A DNA stretch of 64,000 nucleotides, from positions 310,001-374,000 of the forward strand of contig OU452200.1 of NCBI GenBank assembly GCA_911728435.2, written 5' to 3'. Below, piece after piece: positions 1 through 10,829 of the stretch (position 1 is its first letter; each line of letters begins with the position of its first letter). The notes below the pieces were generated by a model. That model searched no databases. It was not told the DNA's origin and saw nothing but the letters and a program-made list of their open reading frames with translations. The stretch comes from Apoderus coryli (lineage: Eukaryota > Arthropoda > Insecta > Coleoptera > Attelabidae). A program made the position numbers and the translations under genes.

Positions 1-4
1 GATG

Positions 5-1745
5 ATAAAAATAATAATTATCTTTATTGACTACGTTTTGTACAAAACAATTGCAGTACGTCAAAATACAAAAACTATATCTACAACATAAATCATGAAA
101 GTGTAAGTAACATAGGTACAAACAAATTAAAAGCGACTAATTGCTCAAATGTACAACTTCCTTGGAATATTCTTCCACAGAATAAAAAGCATGCTTGAGC
201 AAGTATGATTTTATAGTTCTTTTGAACATTTCTGAACTGTACTCCCGAACCCTATGAGGAAGTGCATTATATAACCGAATCTGTAGGGAATTCTTTGCAG
301 ACTTAGTCAATCTCCATCGCCGAGCCCGTACCAAGTCGGCAGATCACGTACCATACTCATGACAAGTTGAGTTAATACACAAATTGGACTTACATCTGTA
401 AATCTCAAGGAGTTGATAATATATATATATTATATATATAAAGACGGGAGAGGCATTATATTCAGAAATTTGAAAATGGGCTTGGAATGCTCCAGATATC
501 CAGCATTTGCCAGAATGCGAACCACCTTTTTTGCACTCTAAATATTTGCATAGCCGATGACGAGTTACCCCAGAGACTCACTTCATAAGAAATATGAGAA
601 TGGAACAGTGAGAAATAAACAGTTCTCAGAGCTTGATGACTCAGACAATTTTTGAGCCTCCTAATAACGTAAATACTAGAAGACAACTTACCCCTGAGAA
701 AATCAACGTGCGACGCCCAGCAAAGCGCATCATCAACAATAATCCCCAATAAGTTGGCTGTTCGTCTCCGAGCATGACCACTAGCACTAGAAAATGTAAG
801 TCTCTGGGTCTTATCAATATTTAGTTTCAGCAGATTACTAGTGAACCAGCCATTCGCAAGTCCCTCAACGTGCCCCGTACGACCTTCGAGCTCCCATAAC
901 ACACCAAAGCGGTATCATCAGCATAAAGAGTGACCCTTCCAGGATTCAAATAACTATATAGGTCGATAATATAAACGACAAAGTGCAACGGACTGGGGCA
1001 CTCCACTCGTTAATACTCTCACCTCAGACAGCTCCGACCAAAGAGCCACTATCTGTCCTCTGCCAGTCAGATACGACCGCAGCAGCTGCAACGAGAGTCC
1101 CTGCGCACCATATCGAGAAAGCTTGGTCAGAAGAACTTCATGAGACAGACAGTCAAAGGCATTGCTCAGATCACATTAGGTGAGATTAATAAATTCACAT
1201 CTCTCCAGGCCCTCGACTATGTCAGACACCACACGAGCCACCGCCTGAACTGTCGACCGACCACCCCTAAAACCAAACTGTCCAGGACACAAAAGGTTAT
1301 TCGCTTCCAAAAAAGAAGTTAGATTTTGTTTTAATATCTCAAAAATGTTTCCAAATATAGAAACTATAGAAATCGGTCGGTAATCAGAAGCATTATCAAT
1401 GTCGCCCTTTTTAAATACAGGGATAACTCTAGTCAACTTGAATGGCTCAAGGAAATGCCGCCGCACAAACATAAATTGAAGATGTGCACTAAACGCTTAA
1501 CTAAGATCTGTGCATATTCCTTCACAAAGAAACTGCTGCAGACAAACATATCAACACTGCCCGAGTTTTTTAAGTGGCGAATGGTCTCCACGACCTCAAA
1601 CTCCGAGATGGGCAACATAAAAAAGGAGCTAGGCTGCATCGGTATCGGACTTAACATATGCACCCGTTCATCAAGATCCACAGACATGACCTCAGTAATT
1701 TTATTAGCAACAGCTGAATGGTCTAGAGTTGTTGTGCAACAGTCA
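5..1745 (-). mobile_element. Jockey-like LINE, 5'-truncated, reverse strand
   Basis: This is the 3' part of a non-LTR retrotransposon. Its polyadenylation-type tail (AATAAAGATAATTATTATT on the reverse strand) lies at the left edge of the window. Reading right to left there is a pre-RT segment, the RT fingers, the catalytic box and a C-terminal region ending in a motif of the LP-x-FK-x-L-x-AFYSVEE type. The 5' limit is uncertain: an open frame continues to about 2067 but has no RT signature. Several LINEs in the window share the same RT style (PVFKKGD, YRPIS, FGFR-x-GRSTV). Confidence 0.85.
137..1710 (-). pseudogene. LINE reverse transcriptase, broken
   Basis: The RT is split over at least four frames. 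1433-1687 holds the pre-RT region. 1176-1472 holds the fingers, with PVFKKGD, YRPIS and FGFRGGRSTV. The catalytic YADD lies at 911-928 in a third frame. 462-902 holds the thumb/connection with FLG/LLG-I-x-VD and FSLFHSHISY-like motifs. 137-334 is the C-terminus. Frameshifts separate these blocks, and the DYAKAFD region between 930 and 1176 is disrupted. The protein would copy its own RNA at a nicked target, but this copy cannot make a full-length product. Confidence 0.85.
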
Positions 1746-2338
1746 TATAGACGAAATCAGAAAGAACTTCATCAGGACAATGCCAGCTCGAACACATGTC
1801 AAACAGTGAAACACAAAAAGCGTGAACACCAATTTTTATAACCTCAAGAAGAGGTTGAAGCCTTTCGGAATCATGGGTTGGAGATTCAACCTTTAGAGTG
1901 GCAAAATGTTTTGAGAACTCGCAATCACAAAGGGCGATTATTTTGAAAAGGAATAAATAGAATAGTTTGTTCCCAAATATTTTGTTTTCTTCCCAGATTT
2001 TGTCAAAAAACATACAAGGTGACCCTCGTATACCTACGTAAACGGAATTATTTAGTCGTTTGACCAAAACATTTTACATGATGTGTGAAACCAGACTGGA
2101 GTGGAGCGTATAGAGATAAATAGAGCTGGTAGATGAGAATGTTGATTAATAACTCTATTCTGAGCCTCAACCGCAACCGGCATTTCTCTACCTGAATAAT
2201 AATTAATCGTTATGTCAAGAGCTGTTTAGAATGGGTATTAAGTATAGGAATTTAGTGAATTTTTTGAATTGGGACTATGTTGAAACTGTATCAATAATAG
2301 TAGTAGTAGTATGACAAAGAAGATAAATGCACTATATA
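1746..2338. other. No recognisable gene; possible LINE 5' sequence
   Basis: A reverse-strand open frame (1723-2067, 114 codons) runs into the pre-RT part of the neighbouring LINE, but I see no family motif in it. The rest is AT-rich. It includes a short (TAG)n run at 2298-2310, just outside the mariner-type element. Confidence 0.4.
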
Positions 2339-3635
2339 TTGGGTCTGCCAGATAACTTTTTTTTTTTTTGAAAATGCTATAAAAGAAAAACTGCTGAATA
2401 TTTTCTCAAATTTCTTTTTTTATTTGAAAGTACAATCCTTCCGGTTAATAATGACAAATAATTTCATTCAAATGGCTGCCTCGGCTGGCCATGCAGTAGC
2501 CTACACGATCGGTCGAATTTTTAAGCACATTATCGATTGTGTGTAGCTGTATTTCACCAATGGCTTCACGAATATTGTCCTTTAAAGCGTCAATTGTCTC
2601 TGGCTTGTCGGCGTAACACTTATCTTGGACGGCACCCCACAAATAATAGTCCAACGGTGTCAAATCGCAGCTCCGAGGTGGCCAAACGGCAACCGCTCTG
2701 CGGCTGATAATGCGATCTTCAAAAACAGGGCGCAAAACATCGAGTGTAGCTTCGGCTGTGTGGCACGTAGCGCCGTCCTGTTGAAACCAAATATTGCCAA
2801 TATCCTCCTCTTCAATTTTTGTGAACAAAAATTAGTTCAACATGGCCGGATAACGATCGCCATTGACTGTAACGGCCACTCCTTGCTCATTTTCGAAGAA
2901 AAATGTCCCAATTATACCTCCGGACCAAAATCCGCACCAAACAGTGACTCGTTTTGGGTGCATCGGCTTTTCAATGTATGCGTGCGGGTTTTCTGTGCCC
3001 CAAATGCGACAATTTTGCTTGTTTACATACCCGCCAAGATCAAAATGAGCTTCATCTGAAAAGATGATTTTTTATGCAAAATCGACATCTTCTGTAAGTC
3101 GATCGCAGGCCCACTGAGCGAAGCGAAAACGCATTGGATGGTCAGTTGGCTTCAACTCCTGACTTTGTATGGCGTCATACCAAGGTCTTTATGCAAAATT
3201 CGTCTCAATGATGTCTCCGAAATGTTCAATTGTTGAGACCGACGGTGAATTTATGTTGATGACGCTTCACGCACACTTTCCGCCACAGCAGCAATATTCT
3301 CGGGTGTACGCACTGTTTTTGGCTTTTCACGCTTTGGTTTATCGCTGAGGATGCCAGTTTCTTTCACTTTTTCCACGAGATAACGAACATACGGAGCTGA
3401 CGGTGCTTCTCTTCTTCCAAAATCCGTACGCAATTTTCGCACACATTCTGCAACATTACCATGATTTTCAAAGTAATGTCGCAATATTTCCCAGCGTTGT
3501 TCAAGCGTATAAACAACCATATTCGTTCAGCGGAAGGATAAAACTAATTATCTGTCAAATCAGACATGAGCTAAGTGTTACCCTTCACGAAATAAGCACA
3601 AGTTGAAAAAAAAAACGTTAGATGGCGGACCCGAA
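2339..3635 (-). mobile_element. Tc1/mariner-superfamily element (rosa-like, DUF4817 type)
   Basis: A complete but dead DNA transposon of about 1.3 kb. Imperfect terminal inverted repeats face each other: TTGGGTCTGCCAGATAAC on the left and, on the reverse strand at the right, TTCGGGTCCGCCATCTAAC. Each is followed by a T-run. Both ends are bordered by TA (2337-2338 and 3636-3637), the target duplication of this superfamily. One transposase pseudogene fills the inside. The spacing from the second acidic residue (QQDGA) to the third is 36 residues if it is the D of CDLTP, or 41 if it is the D of PLDYY. The second count is the spacing reported for the rosa lineage. Confidence 0.9.
2445..3520 (-). 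pseudogene. Tc1/mariner transposase, rosa-like, inactive
   Basis: This is a cut-and-paste transposase. The N-terminal DUF4817 helix-turn-helix starts at the Met codon ending at 3520 (frame 3251-3520). The first catalytic aspartate is in FSDEAHF (about 3050-3070), the second in QQDGATCH (about 2780), and the C-terminus ends at 2445. Breaks visible on the reverse strand are a stop after REASST at about 3250, a small deletion/frameshift near 3170, a stop near 3075 and a stop just before FLFTKIEEED near 2830. Apart from these the protein reads as one family member of about 345 residues, so the decay is moderate. Confidence 0.9.
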
Positions 3636-3834
3636 TATTGGTTTCTTGTTTTGGTTACTATTCTGTTTAATTTTTCTACATGGATTTTGAGTTTTGACGA
3701 TGATGATCCATTGAGCCGGGGTAAAAAAAATATATTTCCAAGAAAAACTATTTTAGTTTTTGAATGCAAACATATCATGATACACGTATTCACAATTAGT
3801 AACCAAAATTTATCGCCATTTAAATTACTCTTTT

Positions 3835-4025
3835 GGGGCCTTGGTTTGGTGTAGGATCCTATCATATAGAATCTAATCAAGACCTAAAAACTATCCTTAA
3901 TGACACTGCCTCCGCATGTCGTTTGGCATGCAAATAGCCCTTCATAATGTCATTGTCCTGCGTAAATATCACGGAATCAGATTTCAATTTTTGGAGCCTT
4001 GGTTTGGTGTAGGACGCTATCATAT
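3835..4025. repeat. 33-bp direct repeat, two copies
   Basis: GGGGCCTTGGTTTGGTGTAG at 3835 recurs with one change at 3993 as GGAGCCTTGGTTTGGTGTAG. Both run on for about 33 bp, to CTATCATAT, with a 158-bp offset. The sequence between has no recognisable gene. It could be the remains of a short local duplication. Confidence 0.75.
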
Positions 4026-4532
4026 TTTGATGCTTGTTGATTTTCTTAAATGGCACACATTGGAAATTTTGCTTCGTCAAGATGCAGATGTTAATTCTGC
4101 ATGAATTTTGATAAGGGTTGTCAGTATTCAAATTGCTTTATTTTCGCTCCAAACATGTTTTTGTATTAGGCAGACCTAATATTTTGATATATCTTCAAAA
4201 ACAGAGCAGGATCACATCAGAAATGTTATTCAGATGATGCTAATTATTTTAACAAACAAAACACAGTTAAATTCAGATTTAACAACATTGACTTAACTAA
4301 TAACTAGCTATAAACAAATTTCAATTAAATGTTTGAAATGATTTTCACTTGCTAGTACACTGAACCGAAAAGGTACGTGATATTAATAAAAAAGTGCTTC
4401 AAATCAATGAACGTCAACATTAAATTTGAGCCGATGATGGGTGACATTAATACAATGAACGTTCGTACATAAATTCGGTAGCGAATTCTGTACGTTGAAT
4501 TAATAAATAAAGAATATAAATTTATGCTCGCC

Positions 4533-4797
4533 GGTTATTGATCTTACGAATGATGGACATTATTTATAACTCCTGTACGTTAAAACGATGTTACCAGGTT
4601 GTTAATGTTACGAACGATGAAGATTAGTTTATGTCTCCAATACGTAAAACCGATGTTAGCTGGTTATTAATGTTACGACCGATGAACATTAATCTATGAC
4701 TTTTGTACATTAAACCGATGTCTGAAGGTTATTAATGTTACGAACGAGAAACATGAATCTATGACTTTTGTACGTTAAACCAATGTTAGCTGATTAT
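4533..4797 (+). repeat. 65-bp subterminal tandem array (4 units)
   Basis: Units begin GGTTATTAATGTTACGAACG at 4533, 4597, 4662 and 4727, with a degenerate fifth start at 4792. The spacings are 64, 65, 65 and 65 bp. Each unit also contains a TACGTTAAACCGATGTTA-type block that echoes the element's terminal sequence. The mirror image is at about 22248-22515 in copy 2. Repeats like this near element ends usually act as transposase binding sites; that role is inferred here. Confidence 0.85.
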
Positions 4798-5134
4798 TAC
4801 ATTGGGTTATAATAATTGTTTTACGTAATTGTGTTCGCCGGAAAGTATTATTACGAAAGATTGAGATTATTGTTTTGTATTCAATCAATAATCGCGAGCA
4901 TATAGGTACATATGTATTATGTGTACTGCAAAGTGCAGTATGGTTCAAATATACTAGTACCAATGGTTAGAGAATTTAAAAGCCCAAATAAGACTCAAAA
5001 TTATCTTGCTGTACGTCCATTGATTTGATGCACCTGCTTTGTAAATAAATTAAATCATATTTGTACGACACTCGAAATCTAAAGGCTTTATTTTTAATTT
5101 AGTTAATATTAAATGCTAAACATGTCAGATTCGT

Positions 5135-5845
5135 CTGTCGTCTGAGGTGAAAAGGGAGAAAAAACTATATTTGGAAACTAAAGTCCGCGGAAATTCTTCT
5201 AAACAAAATTGGAAATTATTACGAGATCTAAACATTTATGCAAGGGAAAATATCACAATACCGTCTTTTATTCATGATGTTGATAATATTAATGATTTTT
5301 TGTGGTCACTTCTACCAACAATCCGGACCCAGGAACGATCAATTTTTACTTAGGTAATAAAATTAGGCCTGATATTAACTTTGAATTTACAATGGTGGAT
5401 CATGGGGAGATACTTGATGCATAGCTTGGGATTAAGTCAAATGCTGTAGGCAGTGACATGATCAGTATTGATATGCTAGTAGTAGTAGTTGTCCGTTTAT
5501 AATGCCCTTTATACAGCATCTAGTTAATTACTATATAGAAACGAGGAGCTTTCCAACATGTTGGAAAGAAGCCAATGTCATTCCAATCCCAAAACTAAAA
5601 CTCCATCAACATTTAAGGATCTTATAGACCGATTAATATACTCCCAGCGATCTCCAAGGTTATTGAGAGAGTGATCTGCAATCAAATGAAAACATATCTT
5701 GATGGGCATGGGTTGTTGTCGGAGGTCCAGTCTGGGTTCCGTCAGGGTCACAGTTGCTCCACGACATGACTTAAAATACTGGATGATGCATTGGGTGCGG
5801 TAGACGGCATTGCTGCTGTTGGACTACGCAAGGGGCTTTTTAAGT
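5135..5845 (+). pseudogene. Captured LINE fragment inside the CACTG element
   Basis: This stretch encodes the linker before RT (WKLLRDLNIYAREN, about 5210-5255), the NAVGSDMISIDML motif (about 5440-5475) and the RT fingers (VIPIPK, then a YTPSDLQGY-like shifted frame, then VQSGFRQGHSCS near 5730). It ends abruptly in the DYAKGAFD region (about 5825-5842). It contains frameshifts and stops. A related but distinct LINE lies at 61392-62690. Copy 2 of the transposon extends further and also holds the RT PQG box and a LINE 3' tail, so copy 1 has lost that part. Confidence 0.8.
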
Positions 5846-5871
5846 AAACAGTGTGCGCCTTTAGAATAGAC

Positions 5872-6102
5872 TTATAGAACCCATAAGTACGGTTGAATTG
5901 CAGATTTTCTTCCTTTAAGGTTTATTATATGTTCTTCTATTTCTTGAACTGTTTTAGCACAAAATAAAGATTCTTGAGAGTCTTTTATTGTGTACTTTAA
6001 ATGGCTTATCTTTCCACTGGCACCTTTGGAACATAGCTTAGCGGATAGCACTAAATATCCATGAAGAGCCCATAAAATTTCTCCCCTCGTATCGGCGGGT
6101 TT
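5872..6102 (-). other. Open 76-codon frame, unassigned
   Basis: On the reverse strand an open frame of 76 codons without Met runs from just after a TGA (6103-6105) to TAA (5872-5874). It contains ADTRGEILWALHGYLVLS and ends KSAIQPYLWVL. The composition looks protein-like and not random. A good splice donor (AAG/GTAAG, 6201-6206) and an acceptor (ACACAG/TG, 6126-6128) lie upstream on the same strand, so it may be an exon of the element's lost gene or of a captured host gene. I cannot name the family. Copy 2 keeps only its last codons. Confidence 0.4.
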
Positions 6103-6775
6103 TCAACATTACAAAGGAATACCGCACTGTGTTTTCTTTCGTTTTAAACTGACTTTAGTTTTGTACTTTACTAAATGGTACTTATATAAAAGGATTACTA
6201 CTTACCTTATATTTCTACATTTGTTGTATTATTTGGGAACAAATTTTAAAAATAAATTTAGGAACACACTTCACTTTTCAAATGTATACATTTAACTAAA
6301 CAAAACAAAAAGGACGCGTAAACAAAAAGTCTATGATAATGTCATAATGTCAATGTTTTGAGTATTCAGTCTATGGTTCGGGTGCATTGATTTGCGCGCG
6401 TTATACAGAATTTAATGGTTAGGTTCGTAAAATTAATGCTTACCATCCATTGAATCAACGATGATCGTTTATTAGTTTTTATGTTCGCTGTTCATAGGTG
6501 TATGATTTACAAATTATTGTGTTAAAGGCGAAGAGCATAAATTAATAAATTTAAAACATTGAAGCAATAAATAGTGACATTATATTGATGAAAAAAAGCA
6601 TAAATTTTCGATGCCTTGCATTTATTGATTAATGTTTCATCGTACATTGTTTCTATGTATGAAATTATTAATTTATGATCAAAATTCATTGTAACAGTGA
6701 CCAATTCATAATATTAATGTTCAAAATATTGATGACAACCATTCATTGGTTTAACGTACAATATTTTTTTCAGTG

Positions 6776-7260
6776 TAGGTACACATCGAATGAATGAATG
6801 ATTCATTTTAAGGGACTGGTTGTACAGACGACCTCATTGAACAAGGGCTAGCAGACTACCAACTAAACAAAAACGAACTAAAACGGAAATATGACAACAA
6901 TCACAAAAAGTCATAACGACTTAAAATGCATAACGCCTATCAGATAGTTAATTTTTAACGTTAGTTACGTTGTTACAGATTCGATGTTAGACTGCAACTA
7001 TTGGTAATGATCGTTCCTAGATACCATTTAAAAGATCCCACCCGGAATATAATTCAACATTAAATCCGCTTGAATTCTATCAAATACCCAAAATATTACG
7101 ACAATTGATGTCCTGGACTCAAGAAAAAGATTTACGAGGGCTCCATCATAAGTAGTAAGTATACTTTTTTTTTTAAACTTTTAAATAACTTATTTATTAA
7201 TTTTATTTATTTATTTTGGTTTTCGTGTAATGTTATTCATATTCATGTTTGATATTTTTT
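6776..7260. other. No gene seen
   Basis: AT-rich sequence directly right of the CACTG element. It has no long frame and no recognised repeat. Confidence 0.5.
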
Positions 7261-7287
7261 CTACACAGATGTTTTTGTAAGAATGGA

Positions 7288-7358
7288 CTCATGATGGCTT
7301 GTTGAGCCGAAACTAGTTTCCTTTTTCATATCTAAATTAAAGATTTTGTGGAGTTGAC
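7288..7358 (+). ncRNA. Hammerhead-ribozyme-like motif (Penelope-type), degenerate
   Basis: CTCATGA (7288-7294) is followed by a 4-bp stem GGCT/AGCC with a TGTTG loop (7296-7308) and then GAAAC (7309-7313). This is the hammerhead layout, with the core CTGATGA changed at one base. Downstream TTGTGGAGTTGAC (7346-7358) nearly matches TTGTGGAGTAGAC next to the canonical core at 59402-59449. Hammerheads of this type are known from Penelope-like element termini. The G-to-C core change should abolish cleavage. Confidence 0.55.
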
Positions 7359-7359
7359 T

Positions 7360-8249
7360 TTGAAAGTTTTTCTTTGTTTTCTTTTATTTTAAATAATTAT
7401 TTAATAAATATTTTCTGTTTTAGGGATTCACTTGGCATGAAAAAGGATGAAGGACAAAATTGAATCTAAACCGCACACCATATACAGGACCGTACTAAGA
7501 ATATTTATTTATTGAAATAACGAATAAGGCAATTTTTATTTTGGCTATTAAACAAGGTAATTGCAATTGTTTATTTATTATGGTTAGATATACGCATTTA
7601 ATTAAGATAAAAATTGACCGTAACAAAATCAAATTTGGTGCAGTTTTGATACAGTATTACCCTGTATAATATTAATGACTTCAGTCTAAATATTTTTATC
7701 AAAGAGTTGACAACGATTTTCGTATATTCAAACAGAATGTTGTAATTTGGGTTTATATAGTAAACGTTATCCCCTTCACTTTATATGTCAGCGCTTATTC
7801 CAATTCCTCTCTTTTACACCCCGTGAATTTAATTTGAACTCTGAATTTTCCATATTCAACAGTGCAAAAGTAAAGATATATTGATTATACTCTGTTTAGA
7901 TACCTATTAACGTTAAACTTTCAGTAAGCAAATCCGTATCGACTTGACATCGACCCAACTTCAAAGTTCTATACTATACTATACTATAATGAAGTTATTG
8001 TATTTGTGCGGTGCGGCAGCAGTTGGGAGTTGTGTTGTTTGATATGATTGTGTTTGACACCGGCGATCTTTTGATTATGTACCGTCTACTTGCTGCTTTA
8101 TCTCTCCATCCCTACATTATTCACATATAGATATTGTGCGCTTCTTCACACGAAGCCGATTGATCGAAGGGTGGTAAACTTGCTAATATATTATAGCAAA
8201 ATTAATGTTTACCTTTTCAATATACTATATATATATTTAAACCAACATC
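7360..8249. other. No gene seen
   Basis: AT-rich. A short (ACTAT)n run lies at 7970-7988. No convincing coding frame, RNA gene or repeat end was found. Confidence 0.5.
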
Positions 8250-8414
8250 TCAGAAAAAACAAAACTTATTACGATTTCTCTTTCTCGTCAAAATAGGCCT
8301 CAGTTTCAGCGATTACACTTCATCATTGGATTCACATTTTTTTCCAGCAGGCATTTTCTTGAGATCTGAAACCAGGAAAAAGTCGCTGGGAGCTTAATCT
8401 GGAGAATACGGTGG
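8250..8414 (-). pseudogene. Mariner transposase C-terminal fragment
   Basis: Read on the reverse strand from 8414, the sequence gives PPYSPD, then a stop, then APSDFFL, SDLKKMPAGKKC and, after a frameshift, VIAETEAYFDEKEKS. These are the last catalytic D region and C-terminal part of a mariner transposase. It butts directly against an oppositely oriented N-terminal fragment. Confidence 0.75.
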
Positions 8415-8543
8415 GATTAACTCAGCAACAGTGCATAGATAAACTTAATTCAATTTTTGGCGATGAAGGTCCATCAAGGACCAGTGTTTATCGATGGTAT
8501 GGTGAATTCAATCGTGGTTATAGTTCACTCCAAGACATGAGAA
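8414..8543 (+). pseudogene. Mariner transposase N-terminal fragment
   Basis: The forward frame reads GLTQQQCIDKLNSIFGDEG, then TSVYRWYGEFNRGYSSLQD. This is the first helix-turn-helix of an irritans/cecropia-type mariner transposase. It closely matches the better preserved reverse-strand copy at 37427-37849 and ends in AT-rich sequence near 8543. Confidence 0.8.
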
Positions 8544-9734
8544 GTAGGTACCTAGATTGAAAATAGCCAATCAAAAAAAAAAAAAGCATTTTTACAATAT
8601 ACCCCTATAAAGATACATCTACAGGGTGAGAGATTCAGAAATAAGATACATTTGATGGTGACTTTAATAACGGTTGTTAATTGTTAAGATGTCCTATGTT
8701 GGAGTTTTTCAGAAGGTCAACAAGACACTACTGTTTGTAAAGTTAGGAACAATACGATTATATAATGACTCCTTAATCTCCGGAAAAGCTAACTGGATGA
8801 AAACCCATGTTCATATTTTCTGCGCCCTTTATATTTATTCTTTGTTATGGGAAACCTTGTTAACTCCCCAACTACTAGCTTCTGTATATAATATTAAAAG
8901 TCCGACATTTAACTTACATGAAGGCGTTTCGAGAATCTTGAATGACCACTCTGTATTTAAAACAGCTGGTTATCTTTTCTAATATTAATTTCAAATGTTT
9001 AAGATTATCCAATTAGGTATTATATTCTGATAAATCGATGACCGCATAGTCCATGGTGGGACACCCTCACATAATGTTACAGTTTACAGTTCAACACATT
9101 AATATTCCCGCGTATATAACGCACATCAAAGTGTGTGTGTTGTGTGAGAGAGAAAAATTTTAATGAGCGTGTTTTTTACAACCACATAGAGGTCTGTAGG
9201 TAGCTCGAGCTATATGCCCTACTATGGCAGTTCTGTAGCTAGGCTAGCAATTACTAGCAGGAGGTTCTTATTACAATGTAATTCCCGTGAAAAGTGTTAA
9301 TCCTATTAAAAAGTCCCCGGGATGAAAGTGGGTATGCAGTATGCTATGCACACATCATACGTATACGTACCTTGAATATTATTCCTGGTTTTAGAGCGTC
9401 ATACTGTCCGTATAAATGCTCATTTTATGTAGCAGGAAACTCATTAAAAAAGCACTAAAATATTTAGATCTATGCAAAATGCATCAAATTATCTGTTTTG
9501 CGGAAACTAGAAAACTGGGTCTGCTAATGTTACGGTGGCTTTCGTATCTAAGAGAAGGACTTTAAATATTTTTGTTGTTAAAATTTTAAAATTGATCTTT
9601 AACTGCTACTATTAACAGCCTCAAAAATGTGACCGACATAGAGAATATACTCAAAATATTTGGTGTTAGAAGTGGGAACCACAATAATAGCAGCATCAGT
9701 CGCTTATGAAACCTCAATCGAAACATAGTCAGAG
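8544..9734. other. No gene seen
   Basis: A 102-codon forward frame (8674-8982) has no recognisable family features and may be chance. A (GT)n-like stretch lies near 9130. Nothing else is supported. Confidence 0.45.
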
Positions 9735-10829
9735 AACAGAGAATATGAACTCCCACCACTTTCTATTGTCCTGTGCGAGGCAGGTGGTAGCCATTTTTTA
9801 ATATACTCGACAAATCCGTATTTACGTTTTATTGAAATTACAGGATAGGTAAAGAACAGGGGAGTAATAGAATTATTTTATAATAGAATTACATCTTTAT
9901 TAATTATAAAAACAAACAAATACTTTTTTACTTTTAATCATGTTTCCATATAATCATTTTATTTTTATTTATATTTTTAAAATTTCTATTGATTAATTTT
10001 AATGTATAAAATAACCTTAACCTAAAATATAATTTCGTAACATATTTTTTTGGGAAATTAGAACATGGATGTTCAAACTTTACCTTTTTGCTTAAATTAA
10101 TAAAATTATTAATAATATTGAACTTGATTAAACAATTTTCAAAATTATTTTCAAATATATTTGCGATTGTGGAAATGTATTGTACAAAATTGTCATGTGG
10201 CATCATTAAATTACCATACAAATTTGTATTTTCGTATGCTTTGAAGTAGCAAAACAGCAAAGACTCATCTAATGATTCTACTGATTTAGCGTACTTCGTA
10301 CATACATCACAGATGTGTATTTTAATGCATTTCTTTATTAGATATCCACATACATATCTTTGAAATTTTTTTTTTTGTAAAATATGATGATGATTTTCAA
10401 TTCCTTAAGTATAATTGAGAATGTATTATATTTTAGAAAAACAACGTAAGCACACATGTTCGGAATTTACGATTATATACCCACAAAACATGCTAAAATC
10501 ACTCCCCAATAAATGGGCAATAAAACCTGAGACGTGAATTTACTACCTGCTAATATCTATAATAGTTAAAATATGTAATTCAAATTTAATAAACACTGTC
10601 AGAATTTAATAGAATTTTTGCACTCATTTACTAAGATTTTTAAGGTCTCTTTTTAGAATGCTTAAGATGTATTGGACTATTATGGGCAAATAGACTGAAC
10701 CAAGTTATAAAAGATAAGGGCCATTGTGCTGCGAAATTAAGCGAAGTTATTCATGTTTTTTAAAAAATTTGTGTGATTTTTTTAGGCAAGTAAGCTCAAT
10801 CTTTTAAACAGTTTGTTTAGAAATATTTG
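9735..10829 (-). repeat. 1.1-kb direct repeat with P-type transposase C-terminus, copy 1
   Basis: Begins AACAGAGAATATGAACTCCC and ends AGAAATATTTG, matching 16669-17772 over its whole length with only scattered differences. Relative to copy 2 it lacks 16 bp near 10433 (the CCTGTTTATGGCCTTC block). I found no clear inverted termini or target duplication, so the mechanism of duplication is open. Confidence 0.85.
9934..10260 (-). pseudogene. P-element/THAP9-like transposase C-terminal exon, copy 1
   Basis: The 108-codon frame contains SLLFCYFKAYENTNLYGN, MMPHDNFVQYI, IFENNFENCLIKFNI, HPCSNFPKKYVTKLYFRL and a final LINRNFKNINKNK. This order matches, from memory of the family, the C-terminal domain of P-type transposases. 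Just upstream on the same strand (about 10261-10370) is a CGYLIKKCIKI-x-ICDVC segment that would belong to the same domain. No N-terminal THAP or catalytic region is present here. Confidence 0.55.

Larger units (their letters stand above)
4358..6775 (+). mobile_element. Composite CACTG-ended DNA transposon, copy 1
   Basis: A 2.4-kb non-autonomous element. It starts CACTGAACCGAAAAGGTACG and ends in the inverted form (CACTGAAAAAAATATTGTACG on the reverse strand), flanked by TA on both sides (4356-4357 and 6776-6777). An inverted copy lies at 20569-22688. From left to right it carries a 65-bp tandem array, a captured LINE fragment, and a segment with a 76-codon reverse open frame (5872-6102). 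About 600 bp (roughly 5905-6517) of that segment is missing from copy 2. CACTG ends with a 2-3 bp target duplication and subterminal repeats resemble the CMC (CACTA/Mirage/Chapaev) group. No CMC transposase is visible, so the placement is inferred. Confidence 0.8.

Noticed and set aside
2625..3059. Forward open frames of 144 and 61 codons
   Set aside because: They are antisense shadows of the reverse-strand transposase, whose motifs are unmistakable.
3578..4131. Overlapping frames on both strands next to the first mariner element
   Set aside because: They lie over low-complexity sequence and the 33-bp direct repeat, and have no recognisable motif.
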